Shown: positions 1-8,095, counted from the stretch's first letter. The stretch: 32,723 bases of DNA from Streptomyces phaeoluteigriseus (GCF_001896135.2 NZ_MPOH02000019.1:309934-342656); one strand, 5' to 3'. Numbers and translations: made by a program. The notes: generated by a model not told the origin, from the sequence alone.

Positions 1-58
1 GTTCCGGGGGGGCGTGCCTCTGTGGGGCGGTGGGTCTCGGTGAGGGGCACGGCCTCAG

Positions 59-627
59 TCATGAGCGCCTCCCCGGACGCCGTGCGCGCCTGCTTTCATC
101 CAGCGGGCGCGACGCGCGCCGCGACGCCCCGAGGGCGGCTCCCGCGGCCACGTCGGAGGGGTAGTGCACGCCGACGACCAGGCGTGAGAGGCACATCGCG
201 GCGGCGAGCGGGGGCACGGCGTACGCGCCGAGGGCGCCGTAGGCGACGGCGGCGGCCACGGCCGAGGTCGCGTGCGAACTGGGGAAGGAGTGCCGTCCGG
301 CGGTGCGGACCAGGGGCTCGACATGCGGGGGACGCGGACGGCGCACGACCCGCTTCACGCCCATGCTGGCGAGGTGGGCGCCCGCGGTGAGCGCGGTGGC
401 GCGCAGCCAGGCGCCACGCCGGGCGCGTCGACGGTGGCTCCCGCGAGGCCCGCCGCGATCCACAGCGCGCCGTGCTCGCCGGCACCGGACAGGGCGCGTG
501 CGGCGGCCGCCACGCGCGGATCGGCGCCACGGGCGCGGATCGCCGTGAGGATGCGGCGGTCGATGCCGGTCTCCCGGTCGTCCATGCCGGTCTCCATGTC
601 GTCCATGCCGGTCTCCAGGTCGTCCAT
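59..627 (-). pseudogene. PAP2-family phosphatase, frameshifted
   Basis: Membrane-type phosphatidic acid phosphatase 2 fold, probably dephosphorylating a lipid-linked phosphate. The three PAP2 signature blocks are all visible in the downstream frame: VKRVVRRPRP, SFPSSHATS and SRLVVGVHYPSD, which supply the Lys/Arg, Ser-His and Arg-His-Asp residues of the active site. The N-terminal third (MDDLETG repeats, then IDRRILTAIRARG) lies in another frame; the switch falls near 405-432 and equals the loss of one base. The start is uncertain: three in-frame ATGs sit in a 21-bp repeat, and the second and third (606, 585) have a GGAG six bases upstream, while 627 has no good ribosome site. It is divergent from dprE1-dprE2. 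In mycobacteria a PAP2 protein removes the 5-phosphate from decaprenylphosphoryl-5-phosphoribose, the step just before DprE1, so this role is a reasonable inference. The frameshift may be a sequencing error. Confidence 0.8.
565..627 (-). repeat. Three 21-bp tandem repeats at the PAP2 N-terminus
   Basis: Read on the minus strand, three adjoining 21-base units each encode MDDxETG (x = L, M, R). Each unit carries GGAGACCGGCATG at its junction, which is a ribosome-binding-like GGAG plus an ATG. Unit loss or gain would change the N-terminus by 7 residues without breaking the frame. Confidence 0.9.
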
Positions 628-644
628 GTGGATCCACTGTTCAC

Positions 645-759
645 GTCGGGTTCACCGGAACTCCGGCAATATTGGGCGACATCCCATTAATCACCCATTT
701 CGGGGAGAGTGGAATGTTTCAAAACTAATCGCTTACTGAGGGGCGATACGGTCACCGAC
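645..759. promoter_or_regulatory. AT-rich divergent promoter region of PAP2 and dprE1
   Basis: This stretch separates two divergent genes and is much richer in A and T than anything nearby (for example AATATTG, CATTAATC, TTTCAAAACTAATCG). That is typical of a Streptomyces promoter island. I cannot pick a convincing -35/-10 pair by eye. It also contains an ATG at 709 that is in frame with dprE1 (see that gene). Confidence 0.45.
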
Positions 760-2109
760 ATGCCTGCCGAGACCGTTTCCGTCACGGGGTGGGGCCGCAC
801 CGCTCCCTCCACCGCCCGTCTGATCCGTCCCAGGACGTACGAGGAGGCCGTGACCGCCGTCCGGGACGCGGGGGCGCGCGGAAGCATCCCCCGGGGCCTG
901 GGGCGGGCGTACGGGGACGCGGCGCAGAACGCCGGCGGGGCGGTCCTCGACATGACGGGCCTCGACCAGATCCACGCCATCGACGTGTCCGGCGGCAGCG
1001 TCCTGTGCGACGCGGGCGTCTCCCTGCACCACCTCATGGAAGTCCTGCTGCCGCTGGGCTGGTTCGTGCCGGTGACCCCCGGCACCCGCTACGTGACCGT
1101 CGGCGGGGCGATCGGCGCCGACATCCACGGCAAGAACCACCACGTGTCCGGCTCCTTCTCCCGGCACGTCGTCTCGCTGGAACTGCTCACCGCCGACGGC
1201 ACGGTGCGCACGGTCCGCCCCGGCACCGCCCTCTTCGACGCGACCGCGGGCGGCATGGGCCTGACCGGCGTGATCCTCACCGCCACCGTCCGGCTCCACC
1301 CCGTCCGGACGACCCTCATGTCCGTCGACACCGAGCGCGCGACCGACCTCGACGACCTGATGGCCCGGCTCACCGCCACCGACCACCGCTACCGCTACTC
1401 GGTCGCCTGGATCGACCTCCTCGCCCGCGGCGCCGCCACCGGCCGCGCCGTCCTCACCCGCGGCGACCACGCGCCCCTCGCCGCGCTTCCCGCACGCGCG
1501 CGCAGCACCCCGCTGTCCTTCCGCCCCGCCCGGCTCCCGGCCCCGCCCGCGTACGTCCCCCAGGGGCTGCTCACCCGCCGGACCGTGGGCCTGTTCAACG
1601 AACTCTGGTACCGCAGGGCCCCTCGCGCGCGTACCGGCGAACTCCAGCGGCTGTCCGCCTTCTTCCACCCCCTCGACGGTGTCCCGCACTGGAACCGCGT
1701 CTACGGCCGCGGCGGCTTCGTGCAGTACCAGTTCGTCGTCGGACACGGCCGGGAGGAGACCCTGCGCCGGATCGTGGGCCGTATCGCGCGGCACCGCTGC
1801 CCGTCCTTCCTCGCCGTCCTCAAACGGTTCGGGGACGCCGACCCCGGCTGGCTCTCCTTCCCCGTGCCCGGCTGGACGCTGGCCCTGGACATCCCGGCGA
1901 ACCTGCCCGGCCTCGGCGCCTTCCTCGACGAACTCGACGCGGAGGTCGCCGCCGCCCAGGGCCGCGTCTACCTCGCCAAGGACTCCCGGCTGCGCCCGGA
2001 CCTGCTCGCCGCGATGTACCCGCGGCTGGACGACTTCCGCACGCTGCGCGCGGAGCTGGACCCCCGCGGGGTGTTCGTGTCCGACCTCGCGCGCCGACTC
2101 ACCCTCTAG
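760..2109 (+). CDS. dprE1: DprE1-type FAD oxidase (decaprenylphosphoryl-ribose 2'-oxidase)
   Basis: The FAD-dependent half of the two-enzyme epimerase that turns polyprenylphosphoryl-ribose into the arabinose form via a 2'-keto intermediate. The N-terminal half is a PCMH-type FAD domain with GLGRAYGDAAQNAGG and the hallmark GAIGADIHGKNHH (FAD-linked His, about residue 123). The C-terminal half resembles the D-arabinono-lactone oxidase domain, with the conserved Lys in VYLAKDSR and the family ending SDLARRL. In FPVPGWTLALDIPA, the position of the Mycobacterium tuberculosis Cys387 appears to be Ala. Start choice: ATG 760 begins MPAETV and matches the good codon use. ATG 709 is in frame, has GGGGAG six bases upstream, but would add 17 residues with un-Streptomyces codons including a TTA (bldA-type) codon. 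dprE2 follows after 29 bp. Confidence 0.92.
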   Translation: MPAETVSVTGWGRTAPSTARLIRPRTYEEAVTAVRDAGARGSIPRGLGRAYGDAAQNAGGAVLDMTGLDQIHAIDVSGGSVLCDAGVSLHHLMEVLLPLGWFVPVTPGTRYVTVGGAIGADIHGKNHHVSGSFSRHVVSLELLTADGTVRTVRPGTALFDATAGGMGLTGVILTATVRLHPVRTTLMSVDTERATDLDDLMARLTATDHRYRYSVAWIDLLARGAATGRAVLTRGDHAPLAALPARARSTPLSFRPARLPAPPAYVPQGLLTRRTVGLFNELWYRRAPRARTGELQRLSAFFHPLDGVPHWNRVYGRGGFVQYQFVVGHGREETLRRIVGRIARHRCPSFLAVLKRFGDADPGWLSFPVPGWTLALDIPANLPGLGAFLDELDAEVAAAQGRVYLAKDSRLRPDLLAAMYPRLDDFRTLRAELDPRGVFVSDLARRLTL

Positions 2110-2138
2110 AACCACCCTCCGAACCCCCAGGAGCAGTC

Positions 2139-2894
2139 GTGAAGGACGCCTTCGGCCTCCCCCAGTCCCTTCTCGTCCTAGGAGGCACGTCCGAGATCGC
2201 GCTCGCCACCGCGCGCCGGCTGATCGCGCGCCGCACCCGCACGGTCCGGCTGGCCGGACGTCCCACGCCCGCCCTGGAGTCGGCCGCCGCCGACCTGCGC
2301 GCCCTCGGCGCCGACGTCCGCACCGTCGCCTTCGACGCCCTCGACACCGAGTCGCACGAGAGCGTGCTCGGCAAGGTGTTCGCGGAGGGCGACATCGACC
2401 TGGTGCTGCTCGCCTTCGGCGTCCTGGGCGACCAGGCGAGCGACGAACGCGATCCGGTGGCCGCCGTGCGCGTCGCGCAGACCAACTACACGGGCGCGGT
2501 GTCGGCGGGCCTGATCGCCGCCCGCGCGCTCCAGACACAGGGCCACGGCTCCCTGGTCGTGCTGTCCTCCGTCGCCGCCGAGCGGGCCCGCCGCGCCAAC
2601 TTCATCTACGGCTCCAGCAAGGCCGGCCTGGACGCCTTCGCCCAGGGCCTGGGCGACGCGCTGCACGGGACGGGCGTCCACGTCATGGTCGTACGCCCCG
2701 GCTTCGTCCGGACGAGGATGACCGCCGGGCTGGAGGAGGCGCCGCTGGCCACCACCCCCGAGGAGGTCGCGGCAGCCGTCGAGCTGGGGCTGCGGCGCCG
2801 CTCGGAGACGGTGTGGGTGCCGGGGGTGCTGCGCGTGGTGATGTCCGGGCTGCGGCATCTGCCGCGCGGGCTGTTCCGCAGGCTGCCGGTGTAG
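2139..2894 (+). CDS. dprE2: DprE2-type short-chain reductase
   Basis: NAD(P)H-dependent reductase of the SDR family, 251 residues, expected to reduce the 2'-keto product of DprE1 to the arabinose lipid. The cofactor loop reads VLGGTSEIALATARRL, the variant seen in DprE2 rather than the usual TGxxxGIG. LAFGVLGDQ corresponds to the NNAG strand, the catalytic Ser is in VVLSSVAAE, and the Tyr-Lys pair is in IYGSSKAGLD. The C-terminus keeps VRPGFVRTRMTAGL. The start is GTG with AGGAG five bases upstream, 29 bp after dprE1, so the two are almost certainly cotranscribed. It converges on the 2H phosphoesterase gene, with 32 bp between stops and no strong terminator. Confidence 0.92.
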   Translation: MKDAFGLPQSLLVLGGTSEIALATARRLIARRTRTVRLAGRPTPALESAAADLRALGADVRTVAFDALDTESHESVLGKVFAEGDIDLVLLAFGVLGDQASDERDPVAAVRVAQTNYTGAVSAGLIAARALQTQGHGSLVVLSSVAAERARRANFIYGSSKAGLDAFAQGLGDALHGTGVHVMVVRPGFVRTRMTAGLEEAPLATTPEEVAAAVELGLRRRSETVWVPGVLRVVMSGLRHLPRGLFRRLPV

Positions 2895-2926
2895 GGGGCT
2901 CGGGTGTGCGGGGCCTCTCGCCCGGC

Positions 2927-3505
2927 TCAGCGGGTGGGGAGGGAACCGCGGTCCACGTGGGCGGCCTGCGGGGGCACGACCGGGCCGCCGAAGGTGTACT
3001 CGTGGAGCTTGCGCCAGATGCCGTCGGCGCCCTGCTCGTAGAGGGCGAAGCCGGTGCAGGACCACTCGGCCCGGTAGTCGGCGAGGTCCTCGTACGCGCG
3101 GTCCATCGCCGCCTCGTCGATGCCGTGCGCCACCGTGACGTGCGGGTGGTAGGGGAACTGGAGGTCGCGGGCGAGGGGCCCGGAGGCGTCACGGACCTGC
3201 TTCTGCAGCCAGGCGCAGGCCGAGGCGCCCTCGACCACCTGCACGTACACCACCGGCGACAGCGGCCGGAAGGTGCCGGTGCCGGACAGCCGCATCGGGA
3301 ACGGGCGGCCTGCCTCGGCCACCGCGGACAGGTGCGCCTCGACGACCGGGAGGGCACTGTCGTCGATCTCGGTCGGCGGCAGCAGCGTGACGTGCGTGGG
3401 GATGCCATGGGCCGCGGCGTCGCCGAAGCCCGCGCGCCGCTCCTGGAGCAGGCTGCCGTGAGGCTCCGGGACCGCGATCGACACACCGATCGTTACGGAC
3501 CCCAC
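2927..3505 (-). CDS. 2H phosphoesterase / 2'-5' RNA ligase-like protein
   Basis: Member of the 2H superfamily (LigT, cyclic phosphodiesterase), 192 residues. The two histidine motifs are clear: THVTLLPP with His38 and Thr40, and PHVTVAHG with His122 and Thr124, about 84 residues apart as expected for the duplicated fold. Enzymes of this group open 2',3'-cyclic phosphates or act on 2'-5' linkages; the substrate here cannot be read from sequence. Start: GTG with AAGGAG five bases upstream; a longer in-frame version from 3613 has low-complexity Arg-rich residues and no such site. It lies downstream of trpS on the same strand after 184 bp, so it could be read partly from the trpS promoter, but the long spacer with its own inverted repeat suggests a separate unit. 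Confidence 0.85.
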   Translation of the reverse strand: MGSVTIGVSIAVPEPHGSLLQERRAGFGDAAAHGIPTHVTLLPPTEIDDSALPVVEAHLSAVAEAGRPFPMRLSGTGTFRPLSPVVYVQVVEGASACAWLQKQVRDASGPLARDLQFPYHPHVTVAHGIDEAAMDRAYEDLADYRAEWSCTGFALYEQGADGIWRKLHEYTFGGPVVPPQAAHVDRGSLPTR

Positions 3506-3563
3506 GTCGTCTCCTTCGTCGCGTCGGATGTGCCGGGCGCCCGCCCGGTGCCGGTTCGTGCCC

Positions 3564-3611
3564 GGCCGTACGGCTTTCGTACTCAGTCGTACGGCTATCG
3601 ACTGTACGGCC
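3564..3611 (-). promoter_or_regulatory. Inverted repeat and GTACGGC triplication before the 2H gene
   Basis: The leader of the 2H gene contains arms GGCCGTAC (3564-3571) and GTACGGCC (3604-3611) and three copies of GTACGGC at 3568, 3589 and 3604. It could be a trpS 3' hairpin or an operator; neither reading is proven. Confidence 0.35.
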
Positions 3612-3689
3612 ACGACCGGGCTGGGGGCAGGCGCAGCGGAAGTGATGTGCAGCGCTCTGCCCGGTGGAACATGTGTGCGGTGCGCGCCC

Positions 3690-4703
3690 TCAGTGCTTGG
3701 CGGGCAGGAAACCCACCCGCTCGTACGTCTGCGACAGCGTCTCCGCGGCGACGGCGCGGGCCTTCTCCGCGCCCTTGGCCAGGATCGAGTCGAGCGTCTC
3801 CGGGTCGTCCAGATACTGCTGGGTACGGTCCCGGAACGGCGTGACGAAGTCGACGACGACCTCGGCGAGGTCCGTCTTGAGGGCGCCGTACAGCTTGCCC
3901 TCGTACTGCCGCTCCAGCTCGGCGACGCTGGTGCCGGTCAGGGTCGAGTAGATGCCGAGGAGGTTGCTCACGCCCGGCTTGTTCTCGGCGTCGTAGCGGA
4001 TGACCGTGTCGGTGTCCGTGACCGCGCTCTTGACCTTCTTCGCGGTGACCTTCGGCTCGTCGAGCAGATTGATGAGCCCCTTCGGCGTGGACGCCGACTT
4101 GCTCATCTTGATCGACGGCTCCTGAAGGTCGTAGATCTTGCCCGTCTCCCTCAGGATGTGCGGCTTCGGGATCGTGAAGGTGTCGCCGAAGCGGCCGTTG
4201 AAGCGCTCCGCGAGGTCGCGGGTCAGCTCGATGTGCTGACGCTGGTCCTCGCCGACCGGCACCTCGTCGGCCTGGTACAGCAGGATGTCCGCGACCTGGA
4301 GGATCGGGTACGTGAACAGGCCGACCGAGGCGCGGTCGGCGCCCTGCCTGGCCGACTTGTCCTTGAACTGGGTCATGCGGGAGGCCTCGCCGAAGCCGGT
4401 GAGGCAGTTCATCACCCAGGCCAGCTGGGCGTGCTCGGGAACGTGGCTCTGCACGAAGAGCGTGCACCGGTCCGGGTCGAGCCCCGCCGCGAGCAGCTGC
4501 GCGGCGGCCAGCCGGGTGTTGGCGGACAGCTCCTTCGGGTCCTGCGGAACCGTGATCGCGTGCAGGTCGACGACCATGTAGAACGCGTCGTGGGACTCCT
4601 GGAGGGCCACCCACTGACGGACGGCACCGAGGTAGTTGCCGAGGTGGAACGAGCCTGCGGTGGGCTGGATTCCGGAGAGCACGCGAGGTCGGTCATTCGC
4701 CAT
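3690..4703 (-). CDS. trpS: Tryptophanyl-tRNA synthetase
   Basis: Class I aminoacyl-tRNA synthetase charging tRNA-Trp in the cytoplasm. It has both nucleotide-binding signatures: the HIGH-type motif is HLGN within GSFHLGNYLG (residues 20-23) and the KMSKS motif is present exactly in SIKMSKSAST (about residue 200). The Rossmann core also shows MVVDLHAIT and the GEDQRQHIELTRD segment that contacts the amino acid. Length of 337 residues is normal for the bacterial type. ATG 4703 gives MANDRPRVLSGIQ, the usual streptomycete N-terminus; ATG 4712 would add three residues. No T-box-like leader is evident. glyA ends 78 bp upstream behind a strong hairpin, so trpS has its own promoter. Many streptomycetes carry a second, drug-resistant TrpRS; this one looks like the housekeeping copy. 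Confidence 0.96.
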   Translation of the reverse strand: MANDRPRVLSGIQPTAGSFHLGNYLGAVRQWVALQESHDAFYMVVDLHAITVPQDPKELSANTRLAAAQLLAAGLDPDRCTLFVQSHVPEHAQLAWVMNCLTGFGEASRMTQFKDKSARQGADRASVGLFTYPILQVADILLYQADEVPVGEDQRQHIELTRDLAERFNGRFGDTFTIPKPHILRETGKIYDLQEPSIKMSKSASTPKGLINLLDEPKVTAKKVKSAVTDTDTVIRYDAENKPGVSNLLGIYSTLTGTSVAELERQYEGKLYGALKTDLAEVVVDFVTPFRDRTQQYLDDPETLDSILAKGAEKARAVAAETLSQTYERVGFLPAKH

Positions 4704-4743
4704 GCCCACCATTGTCTCAGAGCGCGGGGACCGCCCGGAACGG

Positions 4744-4774
4744 GTCCCGGGCAGCCCTGCGGGCCGCCCGGGAC
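4744..4774 (-). terminator. Stem-loop terminator after glyA
   Basis: Nine-base arms GTCCCGGGC and GCCCGGGAC enclose an inner GCCC-TGC-GGGC hairpin, giving about 13 stacked G-C-rich pairs. It sits 8 bp beyond the glyA stop and before trpS. There is no T run, as is usual for actinobacterial terminators. Confidence 0.7.
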
Positions 4775-4781
4775 ACCGGTG

Positions 4782-6233
4782 TCAGCCGAGGTCGATCTCC
4801 GGGTACAGCGGGAAGCCCGCGACCAGGTCGGTCGCGCGCCGGGAGATCTCGTCGGAGACCTTCTCGTCGAGGACGTGGGAGGCCTTCGACGGGGCGCCCG
4901 ACTTGGTCGTGCCCGGCTCGGTCGTCGTCAGGACGCGGTCCATCAGGGCCGCGACCTCGTCCATCTCGGCCGCGCCGAGGCCGCGCGTGGTCAGCGCGGG
5001 GGTGCCGATGCGGATGCCGGACGTGTACCAGGCTCCGTTGGGGTCGGCGGGGATGGCGTTGCGGTTGGTGACGATGCCCGAGTCGAGCAGGGCCGTCTCG
5101 GCCTGCCGGCCGGTGAGGCCGTAGGAGGAGGCGACGTCGATCAGGTTGAGGTGGTTGTCGGTGCCGCCGGTGACGAGGTTGGCACCGCGCCGCATCAGAC
5201 TGTCCGCCAGCGCACGGGAGTTGTCGACGACGCGCTGGGCGTAGTCCTGGAAGGCGGGCTGCCGGGCCTCGGCCAGGGCCACCGCCTTCGCGGCCATGAC
5301 GTGCGGGAGCGGGCCGCCGAGGACCATCGGGCAGCCGCGGTCGACCTGGTCCTTGAGGGAGTCGTCGCACAGGACCATGCCGCCGCGCGGGCCGCGCAGC
5401 GACTTGTGGGTGGTGGTCGTGACGATCTGGGCGTGCGGGACCGGGTCGAAGTCGCCGGTCAGCACCTTGCCCGCGACGAGGCCGGCGAAGTGCGCCATGT
5501 CGACCATCAGGGTCGCGCCCACCTCGTCGGCGATCTCCCGCATGATGCGGAAGTTCACCAGGCGGGGGTAGGCGGAGTAACCGGCCACGATGATGAGCGG
5601 CTTGAACTCGCGGGCCGAGACGCGCAGGGCGTCGTAGTCGATCAGGCCGGTCGCCGGGTCGGTGCCGTAGGAACGCTGGTCGAACATCTTGCCGGAGATG
5701 TTGGGGCGGAAGCCGTGGGTGAGGTGGCCGCCGGCGTCCAGGGACATGCCGAGCATGCGCTGGTTGCCGAAGGCCCGGCGCAGTTCGGCCCAGTCGGCCT
5801 CGGAGAGGTCGTTGATCTGCCGGGCGCCGGTCTTCTCCAGGAAGGGCGCCTCGACGCGGTCGGCGAGGACGGCCCAGAAGGCGACCAGGTTGGCGTCGAT
5901 GCCGGAGTGCGGCTGGACGTAGGCGTGGCGGGCGCCGAAGAGTTCGCGGGCGTGCTCGGCGGCGAGGGACTCGACGGTGTCGACGTTGCGACAGCCGGCG
6001 TAGAAGCGGCGGCCGACGGTGCCCTCGGCGTACTTGTCGCTGAACCAGTTGCCCATCGCGAGGAGGGTGGCCGGGGAGGCGTAGTTCTCGGAGGCGATCA
6101 GCTTGAGCATCTCGCGCTGGTCGGCGACCTCCTGCCCGATCGCGTCGGCGATGCGCGGCTCGACGGCGCGGATCACGTCGAGGGAGGCGCGGAAGGCGGT
6201 GGACTCGGTGGAGAGGGGCTGCTGCTCTGACAT
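4782..6233 (-). CDS. glyA: Serine hydroxymethyltransferase
   Basis: PLP enzyme interconverting serine plus tetrahydrofolate with glycine plus 5,10-methylene-tetrahydrofolate, so it feeds the same one-carbon pool used by folD, purN and purH in this window. Conserved features include LIASENYASP, GCRNVDTVESLAAEHARELF, the QPHSGIDANLVAF substrate loop, VDMAHFAGLVAGK, and the Schiff-base lysine in TTTTHKSLRGPRGG (about residue 275). The 483-residue length is the longer actinobacterial form, with an insert after GNQRMLGMSLDAGGHLTHG, rather than the 420-residue E. coli form. Start ATG 6233 has GGAGG eight bases upstream; an upstream extension to 6296 lacks a site. It ends in a strong hairpin before trpS, so it is probably monocistronic. 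Confidence 0.95.
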   Translation of the reverse strand: MSEQQPLSTESTAFRASLDVIRAVEPRIADAIGQEVADQREMLKLIASENYASPATLLAMGNWFSDKYAEGTVGRRFYAGCRNVDTVESLAAEHARELFGARHAYVQPHSGIDANLVAFWAVLADRVEAPFLEKTGARQINDLSEADWAELRRAFGNQRMLGMSLDAGGHLTHGFRPNISGKMFDQRSYGTDPATGLIDYDALRVSAREFKPLIIVAGYSAYPRLVNFRIMREIADEVGATLMVDMAHFAGLVAGKVLTGDFDPVPHAQIVTTTTHKSLRGPRGGMVLCDDSLKDQVDRGCPMVLGGPLPHVMAAKAVALAEARQPAFQDYAQRVVDNSRALADSLMRRGANLVTGGTDNHLNLIDVASSYGLTGRQAETALLDSGIVTNRNAIPADPNGAWYTSGIRIGTPALTTRGLGAAEMDEVAALMDRVLTTTEPGTTKSGAPSKASHVLDEKVSDEISRRATDLVAGFPLYPEIDLG

Positions 6234-6663
6234 GACATCGGCCTCCGGGTGGCGTGGCGTGCAAGCGGTCACGGTCTCGGTCTGGCCCAGGCGCACGGCA
6301 CTCGGTCACTCCGGGCCGCTCCCCGATGGTCCGTCCCATCCCAGCGCGCCAGTCACGGCCCGCCGTCAGCCTACCGGGCCCGCCGGACGCCGGCCGTCAC
6401 CCCCGGAGTCCCTGTCCGTGCCTTTCGACAGGGTGCGCGCCCGGTTTTCGGCCGTCCGCTTCGGGGCGGCGACGGTGTCGCAGGCGACGACCGCACGGGC
6501 GGCGGAACCGGGCCCGGACGGCGGGGCGGCGCTGTGCCCGCGGGCGGTGCGGCAGTGGCGGTTCGCCGCCGGGCGCGTGCTGGACGGGGCGCCGGCCCTC
6601 TTCGGGGAGGCGCCGGAGGGTGCCACCGAGAAGGCGGCCGCCGCGGGGCGCGCCGTCCCGTGG
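6234..6663. other. 430-bp gap between glyA and the MocR gene, possible relic plus-strand ORF
   Basis: No recognised gene and no riboswitch-like fold that I can name. The glyA promoter must be in the left part. From a GTG at 6418, with GGAG about nine bases upstream, the plus strand reads open with strong coding-like composition for about 85 codons: G or C in nearly all third positions, and first positions richer in GC than second. The product (VPFDRVRARFSAVRFGAAT and onward) is not one I recognise. It would run antisense into the end of the MocR gene, so it is either chance, a relic, or a small gene broken by another indel. Confidence 0.35.
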
Positions 6664-8048
6664 TCACGGCAGCACCCTGCAGAGCGCGTTCAGGGCTCCT
6701 GCCCAGGCGTGGTCCGGTGGGGTGCCGTAGCCGACGACCAGGGCGTCCAGGACGGCCGTGCGGGCCGATTCGTGGCGGAAGTAGGAGAGGCCGTACAGGG
6801 CCAGGCCCTGCCAGGCCGCTGCCTGGAGCACCGACTGTTCGGTGCCGGGCGGGAGGCTGACCACGGCGTGCAGACCGGCCGCGATACCGGTCACGTGGGC
6901 CTCGGGGGCGTGCTCGGCCAGGGCCGTGACCAGGGCGTCACGGCGACGGCGGTAGCGCAGGCGGGCCGAGCGGACGTGGCGGTCGTAGGCGCCGGAGGTG
7001 AGGAACTCGGCCAGGGTCAGCTGGTCCAGAACGCCGCAGGTGTCGATGCCGCCCTTGGCCCGGGCGGCCTGCTCGGCGAGGCCGGGCGGGAGTACGGCCC
7101 AGCCGAGCCGCAGGGCGGGCGCGAGGGACTTGCTGGCGGTGCCCAGATGGACGACGTGGTCGGGGTCGAGGCCCTGGAGGGCGCCTACGGGCTGGCGGTC
7201 GTAGCGGAACTCGCCGTCGTAGTCGTCCTCCAGGACCAGTCCTCCGGTGCGGCGCGCCCAGTCCACGACGGCCGCCCGCCGGTCGCGGTGCAGGGGGACA
7301 CCCATCGGGAACTGGTGGGCGGGGGTCAGGAGAACCGCTCCGGCGTCGTTCAGCCCGTCGGGGTCGGTGCCGAGGCGGTCGAAGGGCAGCGGGACGGTCC
7401 GCAGTCCGGCCGCCGTGAGCTGCTTCTCGTGCTCGTCGAGGCCGTACGACTCGACGGCGACCGTGTGGACGCCGCGGGCGCGCAGGACCTTGCCGAGCAC
7501 CTGGAGTCCGTGCGCGAACCCGGCGACGACGAGGACGTGTCCGGGGTCCGTGCGGACGCCGCGGGCACGGGCGAGGTAGCCGGCGAGGGCGGTGCGCAGT
7601 TCGACTCGGCCGCGCGGATCGCCGTAACCGAGGGCTTCGTTGGGGGCGGCGGTGAGGGCGCGGCGGGCGGCCTTGAGCCATTCGGCGCGCGGGAAGGAGG
7701 CGAGGTCGGGGGTGCCGGGGCGCAGGTCGTACGCCGGGCGGTGGCGTTCCCTGGGCGCCCGTGCCGTACCGGTCGGCGGGACCACCGGCCGGTCCGCCAC
7801 GCGTGTGCCGGAGCCCTGTCTCGCGGTCAGCCAGCCCTCGGCGACCAGGTCGCGTACGCCTCCGCGACGGTGTTGCGGGCGACGCCGAGGTCGGCGGCGA
7901 GGACGCGGGAGGAGGGCAGCCGGGTGCCGGGGGCCAGCCGGCCGCCGCGGACGGCCTCCCGCAGGGCGTCGGTCAGGCCGCGCCGCACGCCGGGACCGGT
8001 CGGTTCGAGGTGCAGGTCGACACCCAGAGTGGCCCACGATTTCGCCAT
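6664..8048 (-). pseudogene. MocR-type GntR/aminotransferase regulator, frameshifted
   Basis: Transcription regulator of the MocR subgroup: a GntR winged helix fused to a fold-type I aminotransferase domain that binds PLP. The N-terminal frame gives GTRLPSSRVLAADLGVARN, a textbook GntR recognition region. The rest, from DLVAEGWLTARQGSGTRVAD, lies one frame away; the break is at about 7850-7853 and equals loss of one base (the expected AYADLVAEGW is restored by adding it). The aminotransferase part has GYGDPRG, LTPAHQFPMG, EDDYDGEFRYDR and the PLP-lysine region GTASKSLAPALRLGW. Full length would be about 461 residues. It is divergent from the AhpD-like gene with only 47 bp between starts, and MocR proteins usually control such a divergent neighbour. 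The frameshift sits in well-conserved sequence and may be an assembly error. Confidence 0.88.
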
Positions 8049-8095
8049 GGAAATGGACCATACCCGTGGGCAGCCTCGCTCCTAGGGTCGACGAC
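8049..8095. promoter_or_regulatory. Divergent MocR/AhpD promoter, probable leaderless start
   Basis: Only 47 bp separate the two divergent starts. A good -10 hexamer TAGGGT lies at 8083-8088, placing the expected transcription start at about 8095-8096, on the A of the AhpD-like gene's ATG. The partial repeats ATGGAAATGGACCAT near 8047-8061 could be where the regulator binds. Confidence 0.5.

Noticed and set aside
733..2538. A 601-residue open frame antisense to dprE1-dprE2
   Set aside because: Low-complexity Arg/Gly-rich product typical of antisense frames in GC-rich DNA; the plus strand carries clear DprE1 and DprE2 motifs.
4704..4781. T-box leader for trpS
   Set aside because: The space is short and occupied by the glyA terminator; no T-box sequence is seen.
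3528..6230. A 900-residue plus-strand frame over trpS and glyA
   Set aside because: Antisense shadow; the minus strand encodes two complete, well-known enzymes.
6234..6420. Glycine or THF riboswitch upstream of glyA
   Set aside because: No conserved aptamer elements that I can recognise.
6366..6626. An 86-residue minus-strand frame in the glyA-MocR gap
   Set aside because: Codon-position composition fits the plus strand better and no family resemblance was seen.
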